Shown one piece after another: positions 35,898 to 45,350 of a DNA stretch of 64,000 bases. A program made the position numbers and the translations under genes. The stretch's first letter is position 1. Each line of letters begins with the position of its first letter. Location of the stretch: positions 248,001 to 312,000 of the forward strand of contig JAQGMF010000010.1 of NCBI GenBank assembly GCA_028292505.1. The letters run 5' to 3'. This stretch comes from Rhodocyclales bacterium. Its GTDB lineage: Bacteria; Pseudomonadota; Gammaproteobacteria; Burkholderiales; Rhodocyclaceae. The notes under the pieces are model-generated. The model was not told where the DNA came from, ran no database searches, and saw nothing but the letters and a program-made list of their open reading frames with translations.

Positions 35898-37376
35898 CTA
35901 CTCTGCGTCTTCGAACCAGGTTCTGCCGTCGCGCTCGATCAACGCGACCGACGCCGACGGACCCCAGCTGCCAGCCGGGTAGGTGTGTATGCGCTGGTCA
36001 TTGTGTATCCAGGCGGCATGGATCGGGTCGACCCAGCGCCACGCTGCCGCCACTTCGTCGGCGCGCATGAACAGCGTCTGGTTGCCGCGGATCACGTCCA
36101 TCAACAAGCGCTCGTAGGCATCCGGATTGGAGACGCCGAAGGTCTCGGCGAAACTCATGTCGAGCGGGATACGGCGCAGGCGCATGCCGCCGGGGCCGGG
36201 GTCCTTGATGGTGACTTCCAGCGTCACGCCTTCGTCGGGCTGCAGGCGCAGGATCAGGCGATTCTGGCTCACGCGCCCCGCCATCTGATCGAAGATATTG
36301 TGCGAAATCGGGCGGAAGTTGACGACGATTTCGGAGGTGCGCTTAGCCAGTCGCTTGCCGGTGCGCAGGAAGAAGGGGACGCCCGCCCAACGCCAGTTGG
36401 CGATCTCGGCGCGGATTGCGACGAAGGTCTCCGTCTGGCTATCTTCGCGGCCCAGATCATCGAGATAGCCCGTCGCCGGTTTGCCGCCTACCGAACCGGC
36501 GCGGTATTGCGCGCGTACCGTCATCTGATCGGCATTGCGATCGTCGATGCGCTTAAGCGCCTTGAGCACCTTGAGTTTTTCGTCGCGCACGGCGTCGGCC
36601 TCGAAGGCGTCGGGCGGCTCCATCGCAGTCAGACACAGCAACTGCATGATGTGGTTCTGCAGCATGTCGCGCATCGCGCCCGAGGTGTCGTAATAACCGC
36701 CGCGGTCGCCCACGCCGATGTCCTCGGCAACCGTGATCTGCACGTGGTCGATGTGTGTGCTGTTCCATACCGGCTCGAACAGGCGATTGGCGAAGCGCAA
36801 CGCCATGAGGTTCTGCACCGTCTCTTTGCCGAGGTAGTGGTCGATGCGGAATACCTGGCTTTCATTGAAGACTTCGGCGACCGCGTCGTTCACCGCGCGC
36901 GCGCTTTCGCCATCCTTGCCAAGCGGCTTTTCGAGCACCACGCGGCTACCGGGCGTGACCAGGCCGAACTGTTGGATGCGCTGGGAAAGCGGTGCGAAGA
37001 GTTCCGGCGCCACGGCAAAGTAGAAGGCCCGGACCCGATCGGCGCCGCTGCTGAGCAACTTCGCCAGCTCGGGCCACCCCGCCTCTTTAGAGGCATCCGC
37101 CGGCTGGTAATCGGCGCGGGCGATGAAGCGCTCGATGGCTTCGGCGTTCTTGTCGGCCGGCTTGACGAACTGATCGAGCGCTTCGCACACGAAGCGGCCG
37201 TAGTCCTCACGCGACAAGGGCCGGCGCGACACACCGATGATGCGTGCGTCATGCGGAATCTGCCCTGCCAGATCGCGATGATAGAGCGCGGGCAAAAGCT
37301 TGCGCGCCGCCAGATCGCCTGTTCCACCGAAGACCACCAGATCGAAGGGGCTGACTTGAATCGTGCGTGAAGACAT
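35898..37376 (-). CDS. zwf: Glucose-6-phosphate 1-dehydrogenase
   Basis: This enzyme oxidises glucose-6-phosphate to 6-phosphogluconolactone with NADP, feeding the pentose-phosphate and Entner-Doudoroff pathways. The 492 residues include the nucleotide-binding GGTGDLAARKLLPAL and the active-site signature RIDHYLGKETVQNLMALRFAN. The ATG at 37376 has a GGAGGA ribosome site 7 nt upstream. A long plus-strand frame opposite (35643-37370) is an antisense shadow. Confidence 0.97.
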   Translation of the reverse strand: MSSRTIQVSPFDLVVFGGTGDLAARKLLPALYHRDLAGQIPHDARIIGVSRRPLSREDYGRFVCEALDQFVKPADKNAEAIERFIARADYQPADASKEAGWPELAKLLSSGADRVRAFYFAVAPELFAPLSQRIQQFGLVTPGSRVVLEKPLGKDGESARAVNDAVAEVFNESQVFRIDHYLGKETVQNLMALRFANRLFEPVWNSTHIDHVQITVAEDIGVGDRGGYYDTSGAMRDMLQNHIMQLLCLTAMEPPDAFEADAVRDEKLKVLKALKRIDDRNADQMTVRAQYRAGSVGGKPATGYLDDLGREDSQTETFVAIRAEIANWRWAGVPFFLRTGKRLAKRTSEIVVNFRPISHNIFDQMAGRVSQNRLILRLQPDEGVTLEVTIKDPGPGGMRLRRIPLDMSFAETFGVSNPDAYERLLMDVIRGNQTLFMRADEVAAAWRWVDPIHAAWIHNDQRIHTYPAGSWGPSASVALIERDGRTWFEDAE

Positions 37377-37487
37377 CAACAATTCCTCCGGCGAATACGC
37401 GACAGGAGGAGTTTAACGCGTGCGGCCGTGCCCGGTCTCAATAACGAGTATGTAGCCGCAAGGTCTTGCCAATTGCCCGCAGATCGA

Positions 37488-37664
37488 TCAGGCAAGTCCG
37501 TTGATGTGCTCGTCGAGTTGTTCCGGCTCGTGGTCCGCCGGTTCATGACGCGGCCTGAAGAGCCAAGCCAGTAGCCAGCTCAGGGGCGCTGGCCGGAATT
37601 GCTCGAAGAGCAGCGCGTCAGCCGCCCTGGAAGCGATTTCTGCATCGGTTTGCTGCATAGCCAT
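37488..37664 (-). CDS. Small hypothetical protein
   Basis: This 58-codon frame starts at an ATG 6 nt after a GAGAGG ribosome site. The product is acidic at the C-terminus (HEPADHEPEQLDEH) with a short hydrophobic centre (SWLLAWLF). It sits alone in the gap between zwf and rep. The ribosome site supports it, but there is no known family. Confidence 0.45.
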   Translation of the reverse strand: MAMQQTDAEIASRAADALLFEQFRPAPLSWLLAWLFRPRHEPADHEPEQLDEHINGLA

Positions 37665-37794
37665 GATCAACCTCTCAATGCCGCGGTGCGAGCACCTCTG
37701 CGGGCACTATTTGATCCACGACAATCTCAGGCTATGAAGCATTCGGCCAAATATCAAATCGGAGTATTTGATGGCCTGATAAATGTCGCTGCAT

Positions 37795-39786
37795 TTAGCC
37801 CGGCGTCTTGTTGGCAAACATCGCCTGCAGCTTCGCCAGCTTCGCCAGCGCGTCGTCCTGCGAGACTGGCTCGGCCTTCTTGCCGCCCGTGTGCTTGAGG
37901 CCGTCGCCAAGCTCGGCAATGAAGCGCGAAGGCTCCACGGTACGAATCTCCTTGCCGGACTTACGTCGCTCGCAATGGCTGATGGTCAGGCTGCGCTTGG
38001 CGCGTGTGACGCCGACATACATCAGGCGACGCTCCTCTTCAATGCTATCGTCATCGATGCTGCTCTGGTGTGGCAACAGGCCCTCCTCGACGCCGACGAG
38101 AAATACGTGCGGGAATTCGAGGCCCTTGGAGGCATGCAAGGTCGCCAGCTGTACCGCTTCGCCACCTTCCTCGCCCTTGTCGAGCATCGAGATCAGCGCC
38201 ACAGTCTGTGCCAGTTCCAACAGGCTCTTGCCGTCCTCCTCGCCTTTACGGCTGAGCCAGTCAACGAAGTCGCGCACGTTGCTCCACTTGGTTTCCGCTT
38301 CGCGCAACTCGCAGGTTTCGAACAGGTGCGCCTCGTAACCAATGGCGCGCAATAAATCTTCGAGCACGACGGCCGCCGACTCGCGCTGCGCGCGGTATTC
38401 GAGCTTGTTGATGAAGTTGCCGAACTCGCGCATGCCTTCGAGCTGACGCGCCGCCACATGCGCGGCGGCGCCTTCTTCGAACAGGCTCGTAAACAAGCTG
38501 CTGCCGCGCTGGCCAGCATAAGTACCAAGCGCTTCGAGCGTTGCCGCGCCAATGCCGCGACGTGGTGTGGTGACGGCGCGGATGAAGGCTAGATCGTCAT
38601 CGCCATTGAGCAGCAGGCGCAGATAGCAGGTGATGTCCTTGATCTCGGCGCGTTCGAAAAAACTCTGCCCGCCGGATATGACATATGGAATTTTGTGATT
38701 GCGCAGCTGTTGCTCGAACAGCCGCGCCTGATGGTTACCACGGTAGAGAATGGCGTAATCGCCGTAGCTGGCGCGATTCTCGAAACGGTGGCTGGATATT
38801 TTCATGGCCACCAGTTCGGCTTCCTGCTCCGCCGAAGGCGCCGTCACGATGCTAATGGCATCTCCCAGGCCGTGATCGGACCAGAGCTTTTTCTCGAAGA
38901 GTTTTTCGTTGTTGGCGATCAGCGTATTGGCGGCATTCAGGATGCGATTGGAGGAACGATAGTTCTGCTCCAACTTTATGACATTCAGTTTCGGAAAGTC
39001 GGTCTGCAGCGAGCGCAGGTTCTCCACGTCGGCGCCACGCCAGGCATAGATCGCCTGATCGTCGTCGCCCACTGCCGTGAAGGCGCCGCGCACGCCGGTG
39101 AGCTGGCGCAGCAGCTTGTACTGCGCGCGGTTGGTGTCCTGGTACTCGTCGATGAGCAGGTAGCGCAAACGGTTTTGCCAGCGTTCGAGCGCTTCGGGGT
39201 GCTCCTCGAAGAGGCGCACCGGCAGCCCGATGAGGTCGTCAAAGTCCACGGCTTGGTATGCGCGCAAGGTCTTCTCGTAAGCCGGATACAGGCTTGCCGC
39301 CAGCGCCTTGATTTCATCGTCGGCAAGCTTGACGGCCTCGGCCGGCGTGATGAGTGCATTCTTCCAGGCCGAGATGGCCCACTGCACGCCCTTCACAATG
39401 CTTTTGTCATTATTGCCGGCAATCTCGGCGACGATCTGCATCACGTCCGAAGAATCGAGAATCGAGAACTGCGGCTTGAGCCCGGCCAGTTTCGCTTCCT
39501 GGCGCACGATGCGCACGCCAAGCGCATGGAAGGTGCACACCGTCAGACCCTTGGCCGCACCGCCGTCGAGCAATTTGGCAACGCGCTCTTCCATCTCGCG
39601 CGCAGCCTTGTTGGTAAAGGTGATGGCAGCGATATTGCGTGCCTCCATGCCGCACTCGCGCACCATGTAGGCGATCTTGTGCGTGATCACACCCGTCTTG
39701 CCGCTGCCGGCACCGGCCAATACGAGACAGGGGCCGTCGAGATATTTCACCGCTTCGCGTTGCGGGGCATTCAGGTGGGAGAGCAT
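37795..39786 (-). CDS. rep: ATP-dependent DNA helicase Rep (UvrD family)
   Basis: This is a superfamily 1A 3'-5' helicase that clears proteins ahead of replication forks. The 663 residues carry motif I AGAGSGKT, motif Ia TFTNKAAREM, motif II DEYQDTN, motif III GDDDQAIYAWRGA, motif IV EQNYRS and motif VI YVGVTRAKR. The opening HLNAPQREAVKYLDGPCLVLAG and the length fit Rep better than UvrD or PcrA. The ATG at 39786 was preferred over an in-frame TTG 9 nt upstream. Confidence 0.93.
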   Translation of the reverse strand: MLSHLNAPQREAVKYLDGPCLVLAGAGSGKTGVITHKIAYMVRECGMEARNIAAITFTNKAAREMEERVAKLLDGGAAKGLTVCTFHALGVRIVRQEAKLAGLKPQFSILDSSDVMQIVAEIAGNNDKSIVKGVQWAISAWKNALITPAEAVKLADDEIKALAASLYPAYEKTLRAYQAVDFDDLIGLPVRLFEEHPEALERWQNRLRYLLIDEYQDTNRAQYKLLRQLTGVRGAFTAVGDDDQAIYAWRGADVENLRSLQTDFPKLNVIKLEQNYRSSNRILNAANTLIANNEKLFEKKLWSDHGLGDAISIVTAPSAEQEAELVAMKISSHRFENRASYGDYAILYRGNHQARLFEQQLRNHKIPYVISGGQSFFERAEIKDITCYLRLLLNGDDDLAFIRAVTTPRRGIGAATLEALGTYAGQRGSSLFTSLFEEGAAAHVAARQLEGMREFGNFINKLEYRAQRESAAVVLEDLLRAIGYEAHLFETCELREAETKWSNVRDFVDWLSRKGEEDGKSLLELAQTVALISMLDKGEEGGEAVQLATLHASKGLEFPHVFLVGVEEGLLPHQSSIDDDSIEEERRLMYVGVTRAKRSLTISHCERRKSGKEIRTVEPSRFIAELGDGLKHTGGKKAEPVSQDDALAKLAKLQAMFANKTPG

Positions 39787-39948
39787 CGGCTTCAACGTGT
39801 TTGTTACGGCCGCACGGAATGCCGACCCTCTACGAGTTTAACGGACTGCATCGCCCTGCAAGATCAAACCAGGCGACAAACGTGGGCTCATGTTCAAGAC
39901 CAAAAAGCCGTAATGGGGTTTACACCAACTATTCGCATAGAAGCGCCC

Positions 39949-41253
39949 ATGTCTCACGATTTGTCTGCCAGTGAATTGCCTACCGAGCTGCACGAATTTC
40001 TTCCCGGCGCAGTGCTCGAAAAAGACCGGATGACGCTACGCTGGCGCGACCTGACCGTCAGCAGCGTATTCCAGCCCATCATCAGTTTCAGCCACAGCCG
40101 CGTCGTCGGACACGAAGGCCTGGTGCGCATCGCCGGCAAGAGCCAGACGACGATAACGCCGCCCGATTTCTTTCAACTCGTCGATACAACCGGCGAACTT
40201 CTGCAAACGGATCGGGCTTGTCGCCTGATGCACGCCTGGAATGCACGCGCCACGGACGGCTGGCTATTCCTGAACCTGCATCCGGCCTTGTTCGGTCGCT
40301 TCGACGCCGACAGCAGCGCCCGCATGGTCGCCGCCATGGTGTCGGCCACGGGCATCCCGGCGCACCGCTGCATCATCGAAGTAGTGGAAGAGGCTGTTAC
40401 CGACCGCGTGCGCCTTGAAGAAGGCACGGCCGCGCTGCGCGCATTGGGCCTGGGTCTGGCGCTCGACGATTTCGGCGCGGGCCATTCGAATTTCGACCGT
40501 GTCTGGCGCATTCAGCCTGACGTGGTCAAGCTGGATCGTTCTTTCGCCGTGCGCACCGAGCACGACGAAATGGCGCGCCGCGTCTTGCCGCGACTGGTCA
40601 GCATGCTGCACGAAACCGGCTCCCTGGTGCTGCTCGAAGGCATCGAAACCCTGGATCAGGCCTTGATCGCTATGGACTCCGACATCGACTTCGGTCAAGG
40701 CTGGTTCTTTGCGCGCCCCGCGGCCGACACCCTGCGCGATTCCTCGGCCGTTGCACCGGCGCTCGATGCCTTATGGGCGCGTTACGAGAACCATATCCGG
40801 GCGCACGAAGATGCGCACCACGAAAGAATCGCTCCTTACCTGAACGCCATTGGCTACGCCGGCGTATTGCTTGCCAGCGGCGTGCCGCTGCACAACGCGG
40901 CACTTGGGTTTCTCGACCAGCCGGCGGCAGAGTGCTTCTATCTTCTCGACGCCGAAGGTCGCCAGGTCGGTACCAATATCAGCGCTCGCGAACAGCGCGG
41001 CAAGGGTGTGCTGCGCGAGCTGGGGCAGATGCCAGGCGCGCGCTGGTCACGGCGCCCCTATTTCCGACGTGCCCTGCAACATCCTGGCAAACCGCAGGTG
41101 ACCCGCCCTTATGTCTCGATCAGCAGCGGCAATACCTGTGTCACAGTGTCTGCGCATATTCGCATGAACGGGAACGAGCACGTTATTTGCGGGGATGTCG
41201 ACTGGGAGCTTTTGCAACGCGGCGAACTAATTCCCTCCGTTCGTAAGCGCTGA
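39949..41253 (+). CDS. EAL-domain c-di-GMP phosphodiesterase with C-terminal PAS/Cache-like sensor domain
   Basis: This 434-residue protein hydrolyses cyclic di-GMP. Catalytic positions appear intact: HEGLVR (the ExLxR motif), NLHP, IIEVVEE, DDFGAGHSN, VKLDRSF, EGIET and DFGQGWFFARP. Residues about 285-425 form a second domain (FYLLDAEGRQVGTNIS, RPYFRRAL, VTRPYVSISSGNTCVTVSAHI) resembling a PDC/Cache-type sensor but without membrane segments, so it would sense a cytoplasmic signal. A start at 39913 is also possible. The 38695-39948 part of the longer open frame is antisense to rep and was discarded. Confidence 0.9.
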   Translation: MSHDLSASELPTELHEFLPGAVLEKDRMTLRWRDLTVSSVFQPIISFSHSRVVGHEGLVRIAGKSQTTITPPDFFQLVDTTGELLQTDRACRLMHAWNARATDGWLFLNLHPALFGRFDADSSARMVAAMVSATGIPAHRCIIEVVEEAVTDRVRLEEGTAALRALGLGLALDDFGAGHSNFDRVWRIQPDVVKLDRSFAVRTEHDEMARRVLPRLVSMLHETGSLVLLEGIETLDQALIAMDSDIDFGQGWFFARPAADTLRDSSAVAPALDALWARYENHIRAHEDAHHERIAPYLNAIGYAGVLLASGVPLHNAALGFLDQPAAECFYLLDAEGRQVGTNISAREQRGKGVLRELGQMPGARWSRRPYFRRALQHPGKPQVTRPYVSISSGNTCVTVSAHIRMNGNEHVICGDVDWELLQRGELIPSVRKR

Positions 41254-41290
41254 ACGGCATGAAGCGCCGAGCCATAGAATTATTTATATG

Positions 41291-41305
41291 TTGTGCGACG
41301 CACAA
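41291..41305. promoter_or_regulatory. 15-nt near-perfect palindrome in AT-rich region
   Basis: Two 7-nt arms (TTGTGCG and CGCACAA) flank a single A. They lie in the AT-rich 231 bp between the EAL gene and the next gene, which otherwise contains no credible frame. An operator for the downstream gene is possible. Nothing identifies the regulator. Confidence 0.35.
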
Positions 41306-41484
41306 AATGCCAAAAATGATAATTTCTACTTTTTTGCTAGTAAAACAGGGGATTTGCGCATCTCTGCATCAGAATCATTGATTCAACAGAAGAGCATTCA
41401 TGACGCAAATTTAAGAAGCAACAAAAATTTACGGCGGTTGTCACCGATTTTCATTTCTGTCGTCGTTCTGGAGAACCATCGATC

Positions 41485-41991
41485 ATGCACAACACAGGCA
41501 CAGCAAGTTCCAGTTTTATCCCGCAAAAAACCGCGCTTGGTGCAGAGGTGATCACGCAGCGCGATTCAGGCCTGACCTACACGATGCGCCGCGTGCTGCT
41601 GCTAGCTGACGGCGTGCGAACGGTCGGCGAATTGGTCAGCATGCTGCCCGGTCAGAACGTCACCGCCGAGCTGAATCTGCTGGCAGAACGTGGCTTGGTA
41701 GAAATCGGTACGGCTTCGCAAGCGATGGCGAAAACCTCCGAAAGCAATCTGTCGGAAGAGTGGATGACCGCCAGCAGCTTCATGATGGCACGTGCGCGCG
41801 AAAGCCTTGGCGTCATGGCCAGCAGCGTCATCAACGATCTGGAGCGCGTGCAGGACCCGGAAGAAGCGCGTCAAGCCATGTCGCGTTGGTATCGCGCCTT
41901 GCGCGAGTCGCGCAATGGCCGCTCGCAGGCAGATGCGCTGCGCGTACAAGTCTCCGAGATGCTCAGAGGCTCGCAGGGCAGTGCAGCCTAA
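41485..41991 (+). CDS. Hypothetical cytoplasmic protein
   Basis: This 168-residue protein has an N-terminal part resembling a winged-helix module (MRRVLLLADGVRTVGELVSMLPG, then LNLLAERGLVEIG). A helical C-terminal half is rich in Arg, Glu, Met and Ser (ARESLGVMASSVINDLERV). There is no transmembrane segment and no catalytic motif. A GGAGAA site lies about 9 nt upstream of the ATG. A DNA-binding or phospho-relay partner role would be a guess. Confidence 0.75.
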   Translation: MHNTGTASSSFIPQKTALGAEVITQRDSGLTYTMRRVLLLADGVRTVGELVSMLPGQNVTAELNLLAERGLVEIGTASQAMAKTSESNLSEEWMTASSFMMARARESLGVMASSVINDLERVQDPEEARQAMSRWYRALRESRNGRSQADALRVQVSEMLRGSQGSAA

Positions 41992-42030
41992 GCGGGGGTA
42001 CCCGCCCACCGCAAATCGCGGCCTGTGTTA

Positions 42031-42061
42031 GGCTGGTTTCCCGCCTCGGCTGGAACCAGCC
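42031..42061 (+). promoter_or_regulatory. Hairpin abutting the start codon of the nitronate-monooxygenase-like gene
   Basis: Arms 42031-42038 and 42054-42061 pair perfectly over 8 bp, and the 3' arm ends at the base before the ATG at 42062. Such a stem would sequester the weak ribosome site (TGGAA). Translational control is possible but unproven. A second small stem, 41992-41996/42001-42005, follows the preceding stop. Confidence 0.4.
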
Positions 42062-43012
42062 ATGTCTCTGCCTGACATTTTTCGTGGCGTCTTGCGCCTG
42101 CCTGTCATCGCCGCTCCGATGTTCCTGGTTTCCGGACCGGAACTCGTCATTGCAAGCTGTCGCGCCGGTGTCGCAGGCAGCCTTCCGACCCTCAATGCAC
42201 GACCCGCCAGTCAACTCGACGACTGGCTGAGCCAGATTGAGACGGCGCGTGACGAAGCACGAGCGAGACAGAACATCTTCGCGCCTTATGGCATCAACCT
42301 CATCCTGCATGCCAGCAACCCGCGCCTGAGCGAGGACACCGACATCGTGGTGCGTCATCGCGTGCCCTTCGTCATCACCAGCCTGGGGCATCCCGGCGCC
42401 ATCGTGGAGGCCGTGCATGCCTACGGTGGATTGGTATTTGCCGATGTCATTCATGCGCATCACGCACGCAAGGCCATCGAGGCGGGTGTCGATGCCATCA
42501 TTGCCGTTGCCGCGGGCGCCGGCGGACATGCGGGCGCACAAAGCCCCTTCGCGCTCGTACGCGAAATTCGTGAATTCTGGGATGGCTGCCTGATTCTCGG
42601 CGGCGCGATAAGCGATGGTTACGCCATTCGCGCGGCCGAAGTCCTCGGCGCGGATCTCGCCTACCTCGGTACGCGCTTCATTGCCACCACGGAAGCGCGT
42701 GCCCAGCCAGCGTACAAGCAGATGCTGATCGATGCACGCGCACAAGATATCGTGTATACCAGTGTCATCTCGGGTGCCAACGCCAATTTCCTGTTGCCTT
42801 CGCTGACGGCGGCGGGTTACACGGGCGCCTCTTTGCAAACAGGTGTCGGCAAAGCCGTGCTCAAGGATCTGGCCGAAGAAGCCAGGGCCTGGCGTGACGT
42901 ATGGAGTGCAGGGCACGGTGTGGCCAATATTCATGACGCGCCGGACGTCGCCACTCTGGTGGAGCGCCTGCACGGCGAATACCTGGCGGCGTGCCAGACG
43001 CCTGCCCTCTGA
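42062..43012 (+). CDS. Nitronate monooxygenase / NAD(P)H-dependent flavin oxidoreductase
   Basis: This 316-residue FMN-binding TIM-barrel enzyme is of the 2-nitropropane dioxygenase family. Motifs are [16 protein letters not shown] at the N-terminus, [17 protein letters not shown]-like sequence near residue 145 ([17 protein letters not shown]), GGAISDG and [14 protein letters not shown]. It probably oxidises nitronates or acts as a flavin-dependent oxidoreductase. The physiological substrate is unknown. Confidence 0.9.
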   Translation: MSLPDIFRGVLRLPVIAAPMFLVSGPELVIASCRAGVAGSLPTLNARPASQLDDWLSQIETARDEARARQNIFAPYGINLILHASNPRLSEDTDIVVRHRVPFVITSLGHPGAIVEAVHAYGGLVFADVIHAHHARKAIEAGVDAIIAVAAGAGGHAGAQSPFALVREIREFWDGCLILGGAISDGYAIRAAEVLGADLAYLGTRFIATTEARAQPAYKQMLIDARAQDIVYTSVISGANANFLLPSLTAAGYTGASLQTGVGKAVLKDLAEEARAWRDVWSAGHGVANIHDAPDVATLVERLHGEYLAACQTPAL

Positions 43013-43311
43013 GCTTCATCGTTCGTTCAAGCTGGTCTGCTAGGCGTCGTAAATTGCCTGGATGGCAGCATTGTGCTGCAAGGCCCTGGGAGCGAATTTT
43101 GCGAAAGATGACAAATTCGAGGGCCGAGTGCGGACGATTTTGCCTTCTGTCCGGCAGACTGCTCGTTCGCCGAAGGTATGCTGGTCTTTTCGTCCGCAGC
43201 GTGACAAATTCACGCCGTTTCGCCATCATTCCTTATAAAGGCGCCCCGGTTGTGCGGCGCATCAATCATATAATCGAGACACTACCCGAGAAGCGCAAGT
43301 ACGTGAATTCA

Positions 43312-44226
43312 ATGGAAACCCTGGTCGACGATCCCACAGTATCAGCTGAGCTCTCCGGCAATGTGCAGCGCCTGAAAAAGCGTTTGATGCGCGCCGTGGG
43401 CCAAGCCGTCGCGGACTTCAACATGATCGAGGAAGGCGACACGATCCTGGTGTGCTGTTCCGGCGGCAAGGACTCCTATTCGCTGCTGACACTGCTCATG
43501 GCGCTACGCGAACGCGCCCCGGTGCGCTTCCGGCTGATCGCCATGAATCTGGATCAGAAACAGCCTGGCTTCCCCGCCGAGATACTGCCCGCCTATTTCG
43601 AGTCTCTGGGCGTCGAATACCATATCGCCACAGAAGACACGTATTCCATCGTCAAGGAAAAGATTCCGGAGGGCAAAACTACCTGCTCGCTGTGCTCACG
43701 CCTGCGGCGCGCCATCATCTATCGCATTGCGCGCGAGCTCGGTGCGACCAAGATCGCGCTAGGCCATCACCGCGAAGACCTCATCGAGACGATGTTCCTC
43801 AATATGTTCTTCGGCGGCAAGATCAAGGCGATGCCGCCCAAGCTCCTCAGCGACAACGGTCAGCACATCGTGATACGTCCCCTGGCCTACTGCGCCGAAG
43901 CCGATCTCGCCAGATTTGCGCGCGCCATGGACTACCCTATCATCCCCTGCAATCTGTGCGGTTCGCAGGAGAACGCCCAACGCAAACAGATTAAGGCCAT
44001 GTTGGGCGAGTGGGATCGTCTCTACCCCGGCCGCGTCGAATCGATTGCGACTGCCCTTCAGAACGTAGTGCCAAGCCACCTCGCAGATGGCACCCTGTAC
44101 GACTTCAAGACACTGAAGCACGACATGCCGCTTGTCGAGGGAGACCTCGTCTTCGATCGGCCCGATCTTCCGGGCAGCCTGGGTAAGGAAAGTCCTGTTC
44201 GCTGGATATCCTGGGGAGTACAGTGA
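43312..44226 (+). CDS. ttcA: tRNA 2-thiocytidine biosynthesis protein TtcA
   Basis: TtcA thiolates cytidine 32 of certain tRNAs using ATP and a [4Fe-4S] cluster. The 304 residues include the PP-loop SGGKDS at residues 50-55, CSLC (125 and 128) and CNLC (213 and 216), and the [14 protein letters not shown] segment. The ATG at 43312 was chosen; an in-frame GTG 9 nt upstream is possible. The ~300 bp before it holds no credible gene. Confidence 0.96.
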   Translation: METLVDDPTVSAELSGNVQRLKKRLMRAVGQAVADFNMIEEGDTILVCCSGGKDSYSLLTLLMALRERAPVRFRLIAMNLDQKQPGFPAEILPAYFESLGVEYHIATEDTYSIVKEKIPEGKTTCSLCSRLRRAIIYRIARELGATKIALGHHREDLIETMFLNMFFGGKIKAMPPKLLSDNGQHIVIRPLAYCAEADLARFARAMDYPIIPCNLCGSQENAQRKQIKAMLGEWDRLYPGRVESIATALQNVVPSHLADGTLYDFKTLKHDMPLVEGDLVFDRPDLPGSLGKESPVRWISWGVQ

Positions 44227-44248
44227 GTGGCAAACGGAGCCGGAAAAG

Positions 44249-45211
44249 ATGATGCAAGACAGGCTGACTGAAACGAGTGTGCTGGTAGCGGAAGTCACTG
44301 GCGCCGTGCCGCTTGCCGAAAAACTTGGCGCGGCCGAAGCGGCACGTGCCGTGGATCGCGCGCTGGCCCGCGCCGAGCGCTCGGTGCAAGCCTATGCGGG
44401 CAAACGACAGCCCGCTGCCGAGGCCGGACGTATGGTCGCCGCCTTCCCGCGCAGCGATAGTGCGGCGCTGGCGGCGAACGACATGATCAAGCGCATCTCG
44501 CAACTGCCGCCCGTATCCGGCATCAATCTGGCCGTGCGCGTGGTGTTGCATGCGAATTCGACGCCTGGTCAGGGTCTCGATCAATCGGATATGGAAATGG
44601 CATTGAGCCTGCTGCCCTTCGCGGCATCGGGGCAGATACTCGTTTCGAATGAAGCGGTGTCGCAATTTTCCGAAGGCATGCGTGCCAACCTGAATTCTTC
44701 GACGCAGTTGTCGGTGAATACCGGCGGGCTGGATATGCCACTGCTGGAACTGCAACCGGGCAACCTGCAGGTGCTCAATTCGCGCGGCCCATTGACGGTG
44801 CCACCACCGCAACCTTCCATCATGCCGTCATCGCGGCCCCGTCCTGTTCCCACCGCCCCGCCCGAAGGCGAGACGGCACGCATGCGTCTGCTGTTGCGTT
44901 ATCACGGCGCCAGCATGCTGGTTTCGGAACACAAGCCGGTGCTGCTCGCCGGTCGCGAAGAGGCCAATGACTTGGTAGTTACCGATCGCCGCGCCTCGCG
45001 TCAGCATGCGCGTATCGAGTGGCGCCACGGCCGCTTCGTACTGATCGACAGCAGCACCAATGGCACCTACATGCTCGACGAGCAAGGTGTCGAAGTGCTA
45101 CTCAAACGCGGCGAGTGCGAACTGCCGCAGCATGGGCGCATCGGTTTCGGCTATTCGCCGCTGGAAGTGGGTTGCGAGCCGATGGTGTTCGATATTGGCG
45201 AGCGTCAATAA
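44249..45211 (+). CDS. FHA-domain protein with degenerate class III cyclase-like domain
   Basis: This 320-residue protein has an N-terminal class III adenylate cyclase-like fold (residues 5-135: VLVAEVTGAVPLAEKLG, AGRMVAAF, LAVRVVLHA). The metal-binding aspartates of active cyclases are not in place, so it is probably catalytically dead. A Pro-rich linker (about 175-205) leads to a C-terminal FHA domain (VLLAGREEANDLVVTDRRAS, RQHARIEWRHGRF, SSTNGTYML), which binds phosphothreonine. A kinase or phosphatase partner is not encoded nearby. Confidence 0.87.
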   Translation: MMQDRLTETSVLVAEVTGAVPLAEKLGAAEAARAVDRALARAERSVQAYAGKRQPAAEAGRMVAAFPRSDSAALAANDMIKRISQLPPVSGINLAVRVVLHANSTPGQGLDQSDMEMALSLLPFAASGQILVSNEAVSQFSEGMRANLNSSTQLSVNTGGLDMPLLELQPGNLQVLNSRGPLTVPPPQPSIMPSSRPRPVPTAPPEGETARMRLLLRYHGASMLVSEHKPVLLAGREEANDLVVTDRRASRQHARIEWRHGRFVLIDSSTNGTYMLDEQGVEVLLKRGECELPQHGRIGFGYSPLEVGCEPMVFDIGERQ

Positions 45212-45225
45212 CAGTTCGCCCATCG

Positions 45226-45350
45226 AATGACAAATCAATGAAAGAGGGCGCCGCGGCGCCCTCTTCGTTTGGTTTCTTGAAGTCAGTGGTTTTTAAGATG
45301 GCCCATATTCCGCTCGTCATTGCCGTGAACACGGAAATGACAAATCAATG
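45226..45350. repeat. 15-nt direct repeat flanking the terminator region
   Basis: The same 15 bases occur at 45226-45240 and 45336-45350. The right copy includes the last codon and stop of hprK (minus strand). The copies are 110 bp apart and enclose the terminator, suggesting a small local duplication at the 3' end of hprK. Confidence 0.6.
45242..45265. terminator. Bidirectional hairpin terminator between FHA gene and hprK
   Basis: Arms 45242-45252 and 45255-45265 form an 11-bp perfect GC-rich stem, ending in CTCTT and followed by CGTTT on the plus strand. It sits between two convergent genes, so it can stop transcription from both sides. Confidence 0.75.

Noticed and set aside
35643-37370. 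575-codon plus-strand open frame
   Set aside because: It lies opposite zwf, whose motifs and ribosome site are clear. The plus-strand product has typical antisense composition and no family features.
38695-39948. N-terminal 418 codons of a long plus-strand frame joined to the EAL gene
   Set aside because: This part is antisense to rep. The EAL protein starts naturally near 39949.
41288-41551. 87-codon plus-strand frame
   Set aside because: It overlaps the following gene, which has a better ribosome site, and its composition follows the AT-rich spacer.
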